Source: Symsagittifera roscoffensis (Eukaryota; Xenacoelomorpha; Acoela; Convolutidae). Taken from it: a stretch of DNA of 64,000 bases. The notes under the pieces were generated by a model, which was not told the DNA's origin, did not search any database, and saw only the letters and a program-made list of their open reading frames with translations. The stretch lies in the NCBI RefSeq assembly GCF_963678635.1, contig NC_087069.1:54163928-54227927 (forward strand). Direction: 5' to 3'. Of the stretch, positions 10,334 through 23,190 are shown piece by piece. Position 1 is the stretch's first letter. Each line of letters starts with the position of its first letter. Made by a program: the position numbers and the translations under genes.

Positions 10334-12569
10334 AGTCTAACTATAACTACTTACGGTCTGAAACATTCTCAATTTCTGAGCCAAAGAGGTATTTTTTTTA
10401 GATAGTTCGGGGCCCACGACAAGCATAATAATTCTAGTTTAGTCGTAGAATATCAAATTTAAGAGCCGATAACAAATATCGAAGCGAAAAATTTTTTTTG
10501 TCTTCCCTTGAGGCTGTAAGAGGCGTCCGTTTTTAATCTTGATTTTTTAAAAAGCCGTAGTGGATGCTTTCTGTAATATTCACACGCATTTGAGAGGCTC
10601 TCATCCCATTTTTTGCTTATATGAGGTCGGAGGGATGCGCTCAGTTTTTGAAAAAAAACGTACTGGTGATTGAAACAAATAAATGGTCAAAACTCGGAGA
10701 TGTTTTCTTTTGGAAATGGGAGTTCCTTATATAGCGTCTGCTTTACCGACAAAGAGATGCATTCGGGCTCCTGAAGTTTTGAAACCCAGCTTTTCTATTT
10801 CTTTTTGAAAATGGCACACGTTTCTCATTTCACTGCCATGTTCTTTTTGACTTAGACTGAAAGTATTTGATTTGCAACTGATCTGTGTTCATCTAAGTTT
10901 CCTTTTAGGCTATTTATTTGTCGTTTCTTTAATATTTTATGAACGGTAATCCTATTAAAAAAAGATACGATCTACGACTTTTGAAATTCACAGGACATGA
11001 TACCCTTTCCGTAAATTACGGTGCCTGTGTTGTTTCCATCTACGGTTCTAAGGTTTCACAGTTTGATAATTTTGATTCTGAACCAATCCAGCCCGACGGG
11101 TTTTTCCGACAAATGAAGAGCGACATTATCTATCAGTTCGTGTATAGTCGACATGTCGATATTTGTTTTCGAAATTCTGATTTTTTATGTTTACTTCGAG
11201 TAAATACAATTTAATCGAGCCCTCTTTCTTTTTAGAGGCTGCAACCGGTCTAAAAAAACCATCGTCATCGCATTTTCAAAAATTTCGATGTTGCTTTGGG
11301 TCTCAATTATTTTCAGCTCTTCAGTTACGCATGATATTAAATGCAGGGAGTATCTTACGCCGTGGGCTTGCACATGTTTAAAGGAGAATGAAAGAGTGTT
11401 ACTTTAGACAGTTCGGGTTTTTGCCTATTCTTTCTAGAAATTTGATCTTTAAAAAAAATTATCTAATAAAAGAGATTAGCGCTCGCTGAATCTAAAGTTA
11501 TATTCATGTTTACAATCAATTTCCATCCAAGCCTTACATTTTACAGTTTCTTTGTTTATGGTACATTCTGATCGAGGTTGTTGTTACGCTTAGTGCTGAG
11601 TAATCTTCATTGTCGCACTTCTGAGCGTTGATCGCCCCACATGTTTTTTGGGTTTGCGCTCCAGAAAAACTCGCTCCAGGGACGTATGTATCTTTATTAG
11701 TAGGAACAAGGGTTTAAGTATTATAATTATTTTTGGTATAATAGTATCCTCTACAGTATTAACATTGGGCCGTTCTTTTCTGTGTTTTTATAGATTGGCT
11801 CTTTCATCACATGATTCTTTGCTTTGAAAGAATTAATAGTCGTACCAATGATCGTTGATCTCACTATGCTTGTAATTTTTGATGTTTGAAATAGTCCTTT
11901 TCGTCGATCAGCAAATGATTCAAAGCTTCCGCTGGACTAATGGTTCATGAAATTTTTTTTTGGGTTTCGCTGTTTTTCATATTACTCCTGAAGACGTCCC
12001 TAATCCTTTCAGCTCCGTCGGTCTTCTTGATGATGCAAAACTGGCTAAATACAGTCCCTTTTTTACGTTTTTACGGTTTAAGAGCTGATACCTAACGAAA
12101 TAGTTGTTTGGAGGTTTTTTAGAAGCTGCGTTCAACAGGGCCCAAAGTTCTCTAAAAAAGTAGACAAACTTTATACACGAGGGTTTTTCTGGCGAGCACA
12201 ATTTTATCTGAATAGCTAAGTGCTAAAAACAAAATCCACCATAATTTTTTATCAGCTTCAGCACTTCGTAACCAGTTGAACTTTGTCTTTCTTTCATGAT
12301 TGGCTTCTCTTTGGCGGTTTTTGTATTTTCATTGCGTTCTTATTCCTTGTTGCCCGACTTGCTTTTTTCGTGTCCTGCTCGCTTCTTGTTGCCTGCATTG
12401 AAATGGTAATCTGAGTTTCTGAGAGCTCTGGTCCCCAAAGATCGTCAAGGTCCAGTTCTTTTTTTTGCTATTATTGCCTATTGAAATTGGTTACTCCAGT
12501 GGGTCCAGAAATGTGATTTGGCCAGAATGAAGGCGTTTCGTGCATATTTGATTCGTTTGACTGCGCCAT
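10334..12569 (-). mobile_element. Decayed Ty3/gypsy-like retroelement (right arm, longer copy)
   Basis: The gag-like frame begins with ATG at 12569 (MAQSNESNMHETPSFWPNHI), breaks frame within about 35 codons, and continues as KELDLDDLWGPELSETQ and then the ELWALLNAASKKPPNNYF segment near 12150-12070. Unlike the left arm, the frame past FADR continues (KGLFQTSKITSIVRSTIIG) to a stop near 11755, so the left arm has probably lost this part. The 11.2-11.7 kb region has only scattered frames. The RNase H fragment lies at 10440-10334 and runs into the gap. No LTRs recognised. Confidence 0.6.
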
Positions 12570-12889
12570 ATTAAAAGGTTAAGATGATCTAGTCGGTATG
12601 CACAATCTGTGTTGAACTAATCTCTTATAAAAATTCAAGAATTATGTTGAAGTGAAACGTCTGCTCTAAGAATATCACAAATAGTGAATGAACGACCGCT
12701 GGTCGATTCATTTTAGAAGTTGACTAGTATCTAACCAAAACCGAAGGTCAAAGGAATATAACAAAAGAAATCACAACATTTTCTATTTATTTGCATGCGA
12801 TTTAAAAATTTAGGGCTAAATAGGGATCTTATAATATTTTGCGACAGTTCTGAAAATCACGTCCGTTTGCCAAAACGAAGGTCATCGGC

Positions 12890-13471
12890 TCAACCGTAGC
12901 CAAAAAGGTTACAAAAGAATCCACAATAAGCAATGGGTGACGTTGAACTTGTATTCACGCTCGTCGTCGTTTGTGGCGTGTTTTCTTCAGTTGTCAGACT
13001 TGTCGTGTAGCTCGAGGTCAGACTTGTAGTTTGACTTGTCGTTTCCAAACTTCTTGGCGGCTGTTCTAAGTAGTTATTGGCTAAGTTCATCGTAATTGAA
13101 CCAGCGCCAAAACTGTTTCGAACTTCTCTGAAATTTTTCACGTACCAGTATGTGCGAGGCACCTTCGAGAAGTTATCAGGGTCCAGCGGCCAAGTGTAGA
13201 AAAGACAGACACTCTTTCGCGAGTTCCAGCTGAAAGATTGGCATCCTTCGGTGTTCGTACAAAATTGGTTGCATTCGTCAGGATACATGAATTTGTTAGA
13301 CACTTTCATACCACTTTCTTGGTCGGCAGGCAGGCCCTCTATATAAATCAGGCGCTTGGAGTCAATTAGGCCTCCAACCAAAATTACACTTGTCAATTTT
13401 ATCACGGCCCAAAAACAAAAAAAAATTTGCGTCGCTTCAAATTTTTTTTCTGTTTTCCGATTTGCATACAT
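12890..13471 (-). CDS. Secreted PAN/apple-like domain protein with mucin-like tail (right-arm copy)
   Basis: Paralogue of 6659-7252 on the opposite strand. The start at 13471 (MYANRKTEKK) matches the left-arm choice. The signal region (FWAVIKLTSVILVGGL), the cysteine pattern CNQFC...GCQSF...VCLFY and the C-terminal CGFFCNLFGYG are all kept. Differences cluster in the N-terminus and in the Thr/Ser tail, which is shorter (TTEENTPQTTTSVNTSSTS), while the PAN core is nearly invariant. That pattern suggests selection on the core, though gene conversion between arms could do the same. An AATAAA lies about 100 bp beyond the stop. Two open copies facing each other in a palindrome may be co-regulated. 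Confidence 0.75.
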   Translation of the reverse strand: MYANRKTEKKFEATQIFFCFWAVIKLTSVILVGGLIDSKRLIYIEGLPADQESGMKVSNKFMYPDECNQFCTNTEGCQSFSWNSRKSVCLFYTWPLDPDNFSKVPRTYWYVKNFREVRNSFGAGSITMNLANNYLEQPPRSLETTSQTTSLTSSYTTSLTTEENTPQTTTSVNTSSTSPIAYCGFFCNLFGYG

Positions 13472-14879
13472 ATTTTTCTGATAGCTTATCCTAACTGAAA
13501 TAAACAAAGATAAACAAACATGGAGTACACCAGGAAACAACACTAACACGCAGATCTAATGAAAGGATTTCATTGGTAATTTATTCGTTTACAGGAAGAA
13601 AATGGAAAAAAATTATAAATCAGCTGTTCATCGGTTTTTATTGATTTCAAATCAGCTGTTCATGGCAAATATGGACGCCGTTGAAACAGTTTTGGCTGAA
13701 TGTTTTCATCCGCACTTTTGGAAATAGAAAATAAAGATGAAAATATCAAATTGAAAAATGTTTTTTTTTTGAATAAATTATTACATAATTGCTATAAATA
13801 CAACGAATGCTATAAAAATACACTGCTAGAAACAAAATATTCCATGCTATTTATAAGTGATGTTTTTTTTTAAACAGTATCAAAGTAAAAAAAGTTCTAC
13901 ATTATTAATCGTAAGATAAAAAAATAGAGAGAAATACAAGTAATCAAATAAGACAAAAACCGATCAATTGAAATACATATTTGCCATCCCTCAGTCCAAA
14001 AAACACAAGACCACACCACCTAACATTGGTGTGCTTAATTTTTTTTTTAAAAAAGGATATGGGAGAGTGGGGGACAATGTACTGAAGGTGATGTGATGAA
14101 TGAAAGGGTTCAACATTGAGTGGATCAAGTAATTATGGGCAGGGGAATATAAAGGATTTTATAGAGGGGCATTTTCAAAAAAATTTTAGATTATTTTGTC
14201 TTATTTTTGGGTCAAGAATCAAAATATTTTTCCAAGTTTTCCGAAAGCATTTTACCAAATTTTCAACGCCGCAAATTAGAATTTGAAAAGACAGTGTTGC
14301 CAAAAAATTCGTCGAGATATGTTTTTCAGAACTTATGAAAAATTTTGACAATAAATCTTGCTTATATTTTCGGCATGCGCTCTCTTCTGAAATTCAATAA
14401 ATATTGACGCCAACGGCACCTTTATGAATACTTTGAGTTCGGTCTGCCAAAAGAGATAACTTAAAATGGTGCCAAAAGGAGGACGCCTTTTGTCGACAAT
14501 GAGTGAAATCGCTGAAGAAAAGCGGACGCCCCATCCCTTCCTTTCTAATCCGAGTTTATTTTTGTGGCATTTTTTTTTGCAGACAATTGAAGAAAAATAT
14601 TTCATTTTTCTCTTTCTAAAAATCTGATTAAAAAATCTGAAGCAATGATTCATTTTGAAAGAAAAATGAAGAATGTTCTCAAAAAGCATTTAAGATTATT
14701 ACAACATAAAACATCCAAAGAAAATTTTGTAGAGTTTACACTCGATCTTTATACACGAATCTTTGCGAGGCCAAATTTTCCACAAAATAGGCCCACACAT
14801 TTGTGTCTGTATGTTCCTGTATTCCAGAGACAAGTCTTTAGATATGTTCCGAAATTTAATTGGATTTTCAAAAACAAAA

Positions 14880-15110
14880 TTTCAGTGGATTCGGCGCACA
14901 AATACCTGTAACGTCAATTTTGTCACCACATTTGTTTTATTGCGGACTCTGCAACGAACAAAAATAGGTAGTTGTTCTAGATTCCGCAACTGTAAGTGGA
15001 TTCCGTAAAATGTAAGTGGAATCCGCAAATGTAAGTGGAATCCGCAAAATTTGTAAGCGGAATCGGCAACTGTAAGTGGAATTTGCAAATTGTAAGTGGA
15101 ATCCTTATTT
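14880..15110 (-). repeat. GGATTCC-type minisatellite, right-arm copy
   Basis: Units of TGTAAGTGGAATCCGCAAAT, the reverse complement of the left-arm family. It is preceded by a CTCATCTCAAATACTGATGA minisatellite at about 15390-15630. Confidence 0.8.
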
Positions 15111-15623
15111 TTGTTTATTATTAAACTTCCATATGGACAATTAGAGATAGAGGTAGAAATTTTGATTTTTTATCTAGCGCAACGCGCAATTTGAAAGCAA
15201 GGAACTATCCATTTGTCAGCGGAATCCACACGTAATCTTAAAACATTGGTTAACTATGCGGATGTCAAATGTTTCCTTATATTTATCGGATGACCAGATG
15301 ATTTTTGGGATCGGGAAGTACAATCAACAAAAGCCATGCAACTCAGGGTTTAAAATGGCAGTTCATGTTTGAAATGGGGGCAGTTAAGTCCCTCATCAGT
15401 GTTTGAGATGATATGGTTCAGATATGGTGAAGAAATCATCATCAGTATTTGAGATGAGATGGTTCAGTTTGAACTGACAGCTAAACCACTCATCAGTATT
15501 TGAAATGAGATGGTTCTGTTGGTTAAGAGATCATCATCAGTATTTGAGATGAGATGGTTCAGTTGGTTCACAAATCATCATCGCATTCATCAGTATCTGA
15601 GATGAGAAGGTTCAGTATTTGAG

Positions 15624-16900
15624 ACAAGATAAAGGACTGTTTCTGAATCCGTTACCTCGAAATCTCAATATTCCAAAAAAGCGTCTCTGTTGTCTCAATG
15701 GCTCACTATGGTATTCGTAGTCTCGTGTGTTTGTTGAAATATTATTCAGATAAAGTTTGCGTTTACCTCTCTTATTGAACTTAGTTTTCTCCAACATTGT
15801 ACTCGCATCGTTTGATGTGTTTGGGTTCTGATGGTTGAGCGTATTTAAAATAAAAGCTTGCAAAGAGTCAAATGGAATATCTTTATCCTGACAAACGAAT
15901 GGTGTAATACTTCCGAACTGCAGACTCGAAAAGAAATCACTTGTTTCGTCAGCTAAAGAGTGTGAAGATTAACAGCACCGAATGGTTCTCTCAGACACTG
16001 TTTTAACCAAACCGCTCATCAATTATCTTGTTTTTAGCGAAGAACATTGTGGATGGAATGATTGTAAGCACTTCTGGTCTTGGGATGCCCGGCTTGTAAG
16101 GCAGTTTCAAGTTCACAGACGCAGACGACGGCCTGCAGAAATTGATTTTGGTACTTTCGTCATCTAAGGTGAGCCAAATTTGATTTGACAGTATGCGTAC
16201 GGAACAATTTTGTGCAGTTGATACTGACATAATGAAACGTGAGTTTTAGTGCTGAACGTTTTGAAGTTTTGTTACAAAAATGGACCACATTATTTTGAAA
16301 TGAACAGAGACATGCGGACACAGCTTGAAAAATGGGTTAAAGACAGCTCTCCCTACAAGTTACAAAAATAGAATCTGTTTAGCAAAAAGTTGTGTCGATG
16401 TAAATATTATCAAAACTGTGAACAACAGCTTCTTGTAAACTGTCGAAAAGATGATTTACTCGCTTTGTATGACCAACTTGCCATCTGAAGCTGAAGTCGC
16501 CAGTAGAAAGGACAGATTTTTTGGAAGGTAGTAAGAACATTACTGAACCTGGACAGTGACTTGCAGGAATAAGAGTGACAATAAATGTAAAAGTCTTGTC
16601 CTCTTCCGATGAAGCTTTCAACCTTATCTCATGATCTGAATCCAGTGGTTTTATATGGAGTTAAATGAAAATAAAGCGGAAATGCACTCAACAAAGCAGT
16701 CAAAATTTCATGACAAAACTTTAAAAGTTATGTGTTTTAACCTTTAAAAGAGCTAAGGCTCATTAAGGCCCGCCATGTGATCTGTATGACAGTCCAAAAG
16801 AAAACAAACCGAGGTTTGAGGTACTCACCATTGAAGCAATCAATTGAAACCCCAGGATGTCTGATATTGGACCGGCAAACTCTCACATGAAATTGGAAGG
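15624..16900 (-). pseudogene. Artemis/SNM1-like nuclease pseudogene (right arm and beyond)
   Basis: Three recognisable parts of a beta-CASP nuclease, reading right to left. First, GVSIDCFNGEYLKPRFVF at about 16853-16800, then one frame away LDCHTDHMAGL near 16795-16760, the metal-binding motif II region (family SHCHKDHM.GL); the first His position is Asp here. Second, IVTLIPASHCPGSVMFLL to VLSTGDFSFR and NIYIDTTFC at 16590-16379, including motif III HCPGS and the TGDF aspartate of motif IV. Third, after an intron-like stretch with a CACCTTAG acceptor at 16164, an exon reading STKINFC...IIPSTMFFAKNK that shifts frame near 16020. Stops, frameshifts and an internal inversion (see 16267-16371) make it non-functional as it stands. 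Artemis rather than SNM1A/B is my preference from HCPGSVMFLL and IIPSTMFF, not proven. Confidence 0.7.
16267..16371 (+). pseudogene. Inverted piece of the Artemis-like gene
   Basis: On the strand opposite to the rest of the gene this reads FCYKNGPHYFEMNRDM followed by QLEKWVKDSSPYKL. It lines up with the family segment that should come straight after the DTTFC motif (FCDPRFY, then a helix ending RSPYHV). Thus about 105 bp of the gene seem flipped in place. The left arm has the same piece at 150-46 with its frame broken, so the flip predates the inverted duplication. Confidence 0.5.
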
Positions 16901-17514
16901 GAAAAGGAGGTATGAACAGTGAGGTAATAAAATGAGGATTGAAGAAATATTTCTATTTTCAACCTTCAATCTATATTTTCTGTAATTAAGAAAAGAGAAG
17001 ACCACCACTTTTTTAATCCCTGTGAGCCCGTTTTGAATGATAACATCTATCCTAGGTTTAGTTTTAGCCAAAGTTTATTCCTTTAGGCGCATCATTAAAA
17101 ACAATAACAATTAGCTTCAGTAAGAGCCAATTTGCTCAAACAAAAAAGAAAGACTTGGGAAATTTACTTCTATTAACAACGAAAACTAAACAATTTTCAC
17201 AAAAGAAAAAGAAATATGTGGAAATTTTAATTCCACTAACTACAAAAACTAAACAGTTTATATGATATGCGCACCAATATAAAGATTCGACATCAGGAAG
17301 CACAGTAGGAAGTACAATTGTGGAAGGCAGTTTTGTCACAAAAGACTAACTAACTAAAATTTCAAAATAGAATTGCTTTGCTGCTAAGTTAGCATTAGAC
17401 AAGTGGGCTGTTAAGACTGATTAGACCAGAGGCTGATGAGTGAGTGAGGATTCGACTTGCCTTACGGATATGTGAGGATAGGACTGGCAAATGATTACGA
17501 CGCGCCAGATAATG
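16901..17514. other. AT-rich unique sequence, no gene seen
   Basis: Contains a ~75-bp imperfect tandem duplication at about 17150-17265 (units containing AACGAAAACTAAACAATTTT and CTACAAAAACTAAACAGTTT). No supported coding region. Confidence 0.6.
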
Positions 17515-20500
17515 TATGTAGGCATACTGAGGCATACTGTGTAGGCATATTGTGAGGCATACTGTGTAGGCAGTCTGTGTGGAGGCATACTAAAAAAACC
17601 AATTTTATAACAAACTAATTATAACAAAAAAATTAGTTTTCTAACAAACTAATATTTTAGTAAAATATTTTGAGATTTGAGATTTTAAAACTTACTGATA
17701 TGTGTGGGCCTGTGTGTAGGACACTCTGTAGGATACTGTGCGTAGGCAAACTGAGCCATACTCTCTAGGCATACTATTTGTAGACCTACTGAAAAAACAG
17801 TTTTCTTACAAACTAGTCATAAAAAATTATAGTATTATTTTTTGAGATTTGAGATTGTGAAACTTACTGATAAGTGAGGATCTGTGTGCAGGATACTGTT
17901 TGTAGGCATACTGAGGCATTACTGTGTACCCATACTGTGAGGCATACTGTGAGGCAGACTGTGACGTATACTGTGTAGGATACTGTATGTGGGATACTGT
18001 GGGTAAGCATACTGTTTAGGCTTACTGTGAGGCATATTGTGTAGGCATACTGTGTGTAGGCATACTGTGTGTAGGCATACTAAAAAACACAGTTTTCTAT
18101 CAAACGAGTCATAAATTGTTTTAGTATTAGATTTTGAGATTTAAGATTTTGAAACTTTCCGATTATTGAGGGTCTGTGTGCAGAATACTGTGTATAGTCA
18201 TGCTGAGGCATACTGTGCAGGCATACTGTGTGGCATACTGTGTAGGATACCCTGTGTAGGATAATGTGTGTAGGCATACTGAGGCGTACTGTATAAACAT
18301 CTTGTGGGCAAAATATGAGGCATACTGAGTCGGCAATTGGTGTAGGCATACTGTTTGTAGGCATAGTAAAAAACAGTTTTCTAAAAAACTAGTCAAAAAT
18401 ATTTTCTTATTATAATTTGAGATTTGAGATTTTGAAACTTACCGATGAGTGAGGTTCTGTGTGTAGGAATTTGTGAGGCATACAGCGTAGGCATACTGTG
18501 AAGCATACTGTGACGTATACTGTGTAGGATACTGTATGTAGGATAGTGTGTGTAGGCATACTGAGGCATATTTTATAGGCATACTATAAAGCATACTTTG
18601 AGTCATACTGCATAGGCGTACTGTGTGTAGGCATACTAAAAAAAATTTCAACAAACTAGTCATAAAATATTTTAGTATTATATTTTGAGATTTGAGGTTT
18701 TGAAAATTACTGATAAATGAGGGTCTGTGTGTAGGATACTGTGTGTAGGCATGCTGAGTCATACTCTGCAGGCATTCTTTGAGGCATACTGTGAGACATG
18801 ATGTGAGGCATACTGTGTAGGATACTGTGTGTTGGATACTGTGTGTAGGATACTGTGTGTAGGCATACTGTATAAACACAGTGTCAGGCATAATGTGATG
18901 CATATTGTGTAGGCATAGTGTGTAGGCATAATGTATGTAGGGATACTAGAAAAAACCGTTTTCTAACGAAATATTCATAAGTATTTTCTTATTGTGTATT
19001 TCGAAAATTGAATTTTTGAAGCTTACTGATGAGTGAGGGTCTGTGCGTAGGATACTCTGTGTAGGCATACTATGAGGCTTACTGTGACGTATACTGTGAA
19101 GGCATACTGTGTGTAGGCATTTTGAGGCATACTGTGTAGGCATACTGTGAGGCATACTGTGAGGCATACTGTGTAGTCATACTGTGTGTAGACATTTTAA
19201 AAAAAGAAACTAGTCAAAATAGTCGAACAAACTAGTCATAAATTATTTCAGTGTGATTTTTTGAGATTTGAGATTTTGAAACTTGCTGATGAGTGAGGGT
19301 CTGTGTGCAGGGTACTGTGTGTATGCTAATAAACTAGTCATAAAATATTTCAGTGTGATATTTTGAGATTTGAGATTTTGAAACTTATTGATGAGTGAAT
19401 TTCTGTGTGTAGGTTACTGTGTGTAGGCATACTGTGTGTAGGCATACTGTGTGTAGGCATACTAAAAAAGTCAATTTTCTAACGAATTATTCATAAAAAA
19501 ACTTAGTATAACATTTCGAGGTTCGGGATGCTGTGAGGCACTGTGTGAGGCATACTGTGTAGGATACTGTGTGTAGGCAAACTGAGGCAAAATGTATAGT
19601 TATACTGTGAGGCATACTAAGAATCATACTGCGTAGGCATACTGTGTGTAGGCATACTAAAAAAAATTTCAAACAAACTAGTCATAAAATAGTTTAGTAT
19701 TATATTTTGAGATTTAAGATTTTGAAACTTACCGATAAATGAGGGATTCTGTGTAGGATACTGCGTGTAGGCATTCTGAGGCATACTGTGCAGGCATTCT
19801 TTGAGGCATACTGTGATATATGATGTGAGGCATACTGTGTAGGATACTGTGTGTAGGATACTGTGTGTAGGATACTGTGTGTAGGATACTGTGTGTAGGC
19901 ATACTGAGGCATACAGTCCAAACATACTGTCAGGCATACTGTGAGGCATACTGTGTACGAATAGTGTGAAGGCATACTGTGTGTAGGCATACTATAAAAA
20001 ACAGTTTTCCAACAAAATAGTCATAAATATTTTCGCATTAAATTTTGAAATTTGAGTTTTTGAAGCTTACTGATGAGTGAGGGTCTGTGTGTAGGATACT
20101 GCGTGTAGGCATAATGGGTCATACTGAGTAGGCATACTGTGAAGCACACTGTGACGTATATTGTATAGGATACTGTATGTGGGGTACTGTGGGTAGGCAT
20201 ACTGCATAAGAATACTGTGAGGCACACTGTGAGGCATACTGTGTGAAGGCATACTCTGTGTAGACATACTGAGGCATACTGTAAAAGCATACTGTTAGGC
20301 ATACTGTGAGGCATACTAAAAAAAGTTTTCGAACAAACTAGTCAATAAATATTTTAAAATTTTTCTTTGAGATCTAGGATTGTGAAACTTGCTGATAAGT
20401 GAGGTTCTCTGTCTAGGATACTGTGTGTAGGCATACTGAGGCATAATGTATAAACATACTGTGAGACATACTATGAGGCAAACTGTGTAGGCATACTGTG

Positions 20501-21724
20501 TGTAGGCTTACAAAAAAAACGGTTTTCTAACAAAATAGTCATAAACATTTTAGAATTATAATTTGAGATTTGAGATTGTAAAACCGACTGATAAGTGAGA
20601 GTCTGTGTTTAGGATACTGTGTCTAGGCATACTGAAGCACACTGTGTAGGCATACTGTGAAGCATACTATGAGGCATAATGTGAGGCAAAATGTGTAGGA
20701 TAATGTGTGTAGGCATACTGAGATTTACTGTAAAAGCATACTGTTAGGCATACTGTGAGGCATATTGAGAGGAATACTGTGTGTAGGCACACTAAACAAA
20801 AAAATTTCTATTAACTAGTCAATAAATATTTTAAAATCTTATTTTGAGATCTGAGATTGTGAAACTTGCTGATAAGTGAGGTTATGTGTCTAGGATACTG
20901 TGTGTAGGCATACTGAGGCATACTGTATAAACATACTGTGTAGGCATACTGTGTGTAGGCGTACTAAAAAAACAGTTTTCTAACAAACTAGTCATAGACA
21001 ATTTAGTATTACAATTTGAGCTTTAAGATTTTGAAACTTACTGATAAGTGAGGGTCTGTGTGTATGAAAGTGTGTGTAGGCATACTGAGGCATACTGTGA
21101 AGGCATACTATGCGGCACACTGTGAAGCATACTGTGTAGGCATACTGTGTGTAGACATAATTTAAAAAAAAAACAAATTTCTAACAAACTAGTCATAAAA
21201 TATTTCAGTGTGATATTTTCAGACTTGAGATTTTGAAACTCACTGATGAGTCAGGGTCTGTGTGTAGGGTACTGTGTGTTGGCATACTTCGTGTAGGCAT
21301 ACTAAATAGATCAGTTTTCAACTAAACTAGTCATAAAAAATTTCAGTATAACAATTTGGGGTTTGAGATGCTGTGGGGCACAGTGTGAGGCATACTGTGT
21401 AGGATACAGTGTGTAGTATACTGTGTGTAGGCAAACTGAGGCAAACTGTATAGGTAAACTGAGAGGCATTTTATGAGGCTTACTGTGAGGCATACTGTGT
21501 AAGCATATTGTGTGTAGGCATACTAAAAAACAATTCCTAACAATTTAGTCATAAAATAATTAGTTTTATTTTTTGAGATTTGAGAATTTGGACTTACTGA
21601 TAAGTGAGAATTTGTGTTTTGGATACTATTTGTAGGCATACTGTGAGACATACTTTGAGGCATACTATGTAGGCATACTGTGTGTTGGAATAATAAAAAA
21701 AACAGTTTTCTACCAAACTAGACA

Positions 21725-23190
21725 TGAAAAAGTTTGGTTTTATTTTTGGTGATTTGAGATGCTGTGTTTCAAACTGTGTGTAGGCCTGCTAAAAAAACAG
21801 ATTTCTAACAAACTAGTCATAAAATATTTCAGTATTTTATTTTGAGTTTTGAGATTGTGAAACCCACTGACAATTGAGGGTCTGTGTCTAGGATACTGTG
21901 TGTAGGCATACTGAGACATACTCTGTAGGCATACTGTGAGGCATACTGTGAGGCATACTGTGTGTAGGCATATTGAAAAAACAGTCATTTAAATTAGTCG
22001 AAAAATGTTTTTGTTTTTTTTTGTTTGAGATTTGAGAATTTGAAACTTACTGATAAATGAGGCTCTGTGTCTAGGATAATATGTGTAGACATACTGAGGC
22101 GTTTTGTGTAGGCTACTGTGAGGCATACTGTGAGGCATACTGTGAGGCATACTATGTAGGATACTATGTGTAGAAAACTGTGCCTAGGCATACTGAGGCA
22201 TACTGTAGAGGCATACTGTAAATCATACTGTGAGTCATACTGCATAGGCATACTGTCTGTAGGCATACTAAAAAATTCCCAACAAACTAGTCATAAAATA
22301 TTTTAGTATTATATTTTGAGATTTGAGATTTTGAAACTTACTGATGAATGAGGTTCTGTGTGTAGGATACTAATTGTAGGCACACTGTAAGGCATGCTTT
22401 GAGGCATAATATGTAGGCATAATGTGTGCTGGCATATTAAAAAAAATGAGTTTTCTACCAAACTAGTCAAAAAAAGATTTTATACTATTTTTGGAGATTT
22501 GAGATGCTGTGAGTCATACTGTGTGTAGGCATGCTAAATAAACAGATTTCTAACAAACAAGTCATAAAATTTTTCAGTTGTTTATTTTGAGTTTTGAGAT
22601 TGTGAAAATAACTGACAATTGAGGGTCTGTGTCTAGGATACTGTGTGTAGGCATACTGAGACATACTCTGTAGGCATACTGTGAGGCATACTGTGAGGCA
22701 TACTGTGTGTAGGCATATTGAAAAAACAGTCATTTAAATTAGTCGAAAAATGTTTTTGTTTTTTTTTGTTTGAGATTTGAGAATTTGAAACTTACTGATA
22801 AATGAGGCTCTGTGTCTAGGATAATATGTGTAGACATACTGAGGCGTTTTGTGTAGGCTACTGTGAGGCATACTGTGAGGCATACTGTGAGGCATACTAT
22901 GTAGGATACTATGTGTAGAAAACTGTGCCTAGGCATACTGAGGCATACTGTAGAGGCATACTGTAAATCATACTGTGAGTCATACTGCATAGGCATACTT
23001 TCTGTAGGCATACTAAAAATTCCCAACAAACTAGTCATTAAATATTTTAGTATTATATTTTGAGATTTGAGATTTTGAAACTTACTGATGAATGAGGTTC
23101 TGTGTGTAGGATACTAATTGTAGGCACACTGTAAGGCATGCTTTGAGGCATAATATGTAGGCATAATGTGTGCTGGCATATTTTTTGGAG
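21725..23190. repeat. ~745-bp tandem duplication inside the satellite
   Basis: The stretch with CAGTCATTTAAATTAGTCGA occurs at about 21983 and 22728, and surrounding sequence matches almost base for base over some 700 bp. This is a recent segmental step within the older array. Confidence 0.8.

Larger units (their letters stand above)
10334..16415. repeat. Right arm of the large inverted repeat
   Basis: Reverse complement of 1-8797. It has single copies of the units that are tandemly repeated on the left and lacks both left-arm MITEs. It keeps a 1-kb segment (10894-11900) missing on the left between GTTCATC and GATCAGC. Confidence 0.9.

Noticed and set aside
10127-10405. Open frame across the gap
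   Set aside because: Consists almost entirely of N.
10939-11214. Plus-strand 91-codon frame in the right arm
   Set aside because: It lies antisense within the decayed gypsy-like element, has no counterpart in the left arm and no recognisable motif.
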